The notes under the pieces: generated by a model
What the model saw: only the letters and a program-made list of their open reading frames with translations
Told to the model about the DNA's origin: nothing
The model's database searches: none
Part shown: in pieces, positions 62,350 through 64,000 of the stretch
Layout: the number at the start of each line of letters is the position of its first letter
Position numbering within the stretch: position 1 is the first letter of the stretch
Assembly: GCA_014529385.2 (NCBI GenBank)
Contig: CM043966.1
Location: 93,075,087-93,139,086 of the forward strand
Origin: Adiantum capillus-veneris
Taxonomy: Eukaryota; Streptophyta; Polypodiopsida; Polypodiales; Pteridaceae
Length of the DNA: 64,000 nucleotides
Reading direction: 5' to 3'
Program-made: the position numbers and the translations under genes

Positions 62350-64000
62350 GTGGTATCAGAGCATGGTCTCCTCTCTTTCTCTGTAAAGGAGGACGACTCT
62401 GGGAAGATACGGGAAGAAGCCATGACAAGCCAAGAGAGAAGTAAGCAGGCGGAAACCTAAGTCCTGCAGGAGAAAGCTCGCAGAGTTGGAATTTTTTTTC
62501 TCTCTACAAGAAGTCAACACAAGACTTGGGATTCTTTGAGAAGGCAACAAGAGCATTATGCTGAAGAACCTAGAGAATCCAAGGAGCGGAATGCTTGAGA
62601 TCCTTCAGAATTCAGAAAATATCCATGAACGTCAATCCATAACTATAGCCATGAAATCCCGTCATTCCGGGAAGGATATGAAGAAGGTCTCTAGACCTAG
62701 GAACACTTCCAGTCAAGTTTGATACTTTTGACGGAAGGGAAGATGCTCCGAAAGCTACTGCATTGATTCGACAAGTTTGAAGTTGCCTTTGCAAACAACA
62801 ATTTCTGAAAAAAAAAAAAGTGTGGAAGATGAGGCATGTGATTAAACACCTCAAGGGGATTGCAAGTACTTGGTGGTATACCAAAGCTCTGCAAGGAACT
62901 TACAACAAGACTTGGATTCAATTCAAGGCTGAATTTTTCGACAAATTTTTCCTCTACACTTTGAGGAAGGCATTCAAGAAGATTGGGATTGGTTTGCCCA
63001 ATAGGAACACGAGCGAGTCAAAGCAAGTAGTGGTTCACTCTTGCCAAGGTAGGTCCATTCTTGATCCTCTCTGCGGAAGGAAAGATGAAGAAATTCAACA
63101 AAGGACTTTTGCCCGAATTTTGTAGACGCATCTGCAAAATACTTTGCAGTAGATGGTAGAGTCAGCAATAAAAGCTGAAAGTGTACACCTTAGTGTACAT
63201 AGAATCCAATCCCCGTAGTGGGACGGGAATCATTGAACACAGAAAGTTTGGAGTAAGGGAATTCAATCTAACTCCTGAGTTCTTGAATAGAAGACCCTCG
63301 AACTTTAGGTGAGAGGGCAGGTTTTCAATCAAAGTTACATCTTTGAGGAAATCATAAAGTGCATTGTGCTTGTTTGCTCTTTTGCACAAGATATGGTTAT
63401 GTCTAACCGGGACTACCACTCTCGAGTGTTTATGAGAGCAGGATCAAACCGAAACATTGTTTTTTGAGTGAATTGGTTTGCTTAACTAGCCGGAAGGTCA
63501 ACTATTGATCTGGTATCCGGTAATTCTCGAACAGATTACCTGCTATTGCGGGTAGGAAATTATGAAGGAACCATTCTGAGTTTTCAAGCAAAGAAAAGCT
63601 TTCATGAAGCTTGAGTACTCTTTAAGCCCACACCCCCTACCTGGTAAGGGAAGATATGGTAGTGCTTTTCGCACAAGTGAATGAACACTCTTTACGAGAG
63701 AAGGAACAAGCGACGACCACGGCCTGTGCTCGAGGAATCCAAGGATTGAAATCCTAGATTATTTGATGAGCGGGTTTTGCTCTAAGATCGAGCCAAGGGA
63801 TCGTCAAGTTGAGCGTCTTTGCTCTAAGGATCTTACGAAGGGAAGGTAATTTCCCAGGTTCATTGAAACTCTAACACAACTTAAGAATTATGTACACTTT
63901 TGAGTACATGGATAACACACGAAGATGCAGACCTATGCCAAGGAACTGGACGAGAGTTTGTTATACTCTCTTGAGCGCCTTTTTGCGCGCAAGAATATTC
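62350..64000 (+). mobile_element. Internal start of a family E gypsy element (PBS, gag fragments)
   Basis: tggtatcagagcatggtc (62351-62368) is an iMet PBS. After a leader the plus-strand frames read FDGREDAPKATALIRQV (about 62720), IKHLKGIASTWWYTKALQGT and WIQFKAEFFDKFF (62820-63125), the core of a retrotransposon gag capsid. Stops and an A run (62809-62819) break the frame. From 63130 to 64000 only short open pieces are left and I cannot assign them. The rest of the element is outside the window. Confidence 0.75.

Overview
This is nuclear DNA of a land plant with a large, transposon-filled genome. The evidence is plant-type Ty3/gypsy and Ty1/copia retrotransposons nested in each other, L1-type LINE remains, long AG/CT and TG/CA microsatellites, GT-AG introns, and one recognisable host gene start (TRAPPC13). 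The sparse gene content and nested structure would suit a gymnosperm, fern or large-genome angiosperm; I cannot say which.

Layout: (1) 1-5865, minus strand, is a badly broken Ty3/gypsy relic ('copy 1') of the same kind as the large element at 17.8-31.7 kb. (2) 5.87-10.08 kb, plus strand, is a dead L1-type LINE (endonuclease plus reverse transcriptase). (3) 10.1-12.4 kb is non-coding and rich in AG/CT tracts. (4) 12.4-36.1 kb is a chromodomain Ty3/gypsy element ('A') with about 1.56-kb LTRs. A solo LTR sits in its protease (15684-17244), and a second, complete Ty3/gypsy element ('B', 17823-31678, with 5-bp target duplications) sits in its reverse transcriptase. (5) 36.1-41.4 kb holds two copia relics in opposite orientation; the minus one carries another solo LTR. 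(6) 42.0-44.5 kb holds a tRNA-like (SINE-like) sequence, huge TG/AG arrays, and an intact LINE ORF1-type reading frame with no ORF2. (7) 44.5-48.7 kb is T-rich non-coding sequence with diverged duplications. (8) 48.7-53.9 kb, minus strand, is a second copy of family A ('A2'): 5' LTR, gag, protease and RT intact as reading frames, then cut off inside RNase H at a CA microsatellite. (9) 53.9-55.4 kb has an unknown coiled-coil ORF and a second protein-like fragment. (10) 56.1-56.6 kb carries the first two exons of a TRAPPC13 homologue. (11) 57.0-64.0 kb is a cluster of a third gypsy family ('E'): a minus-strand relic, then two direct LTRs, the second leading into PBS and gag and running off the right edge.

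Most notable is family B. In both copies here (B and copy 1), the region after the integrase continues, through a charged linker, into a second retropepsin-like domain with its own DTGA motif. A basic tail follows with repeated W-[VIM]-P-K motifs. The order gag-PR-RT-RNaseH-INT-PR2-tail is not a standard Ty3/gypsy layout that I know. B also has, between PR2 and its 3' LTR, an internal polypurine tract, a TATA box and an acidic 152-codon ORF.

All homology calls are from reading motifs; no database search was run. LTR boundaries rest on visible TG...CA ends, PBS/PPT and target duplications, where these are stated.
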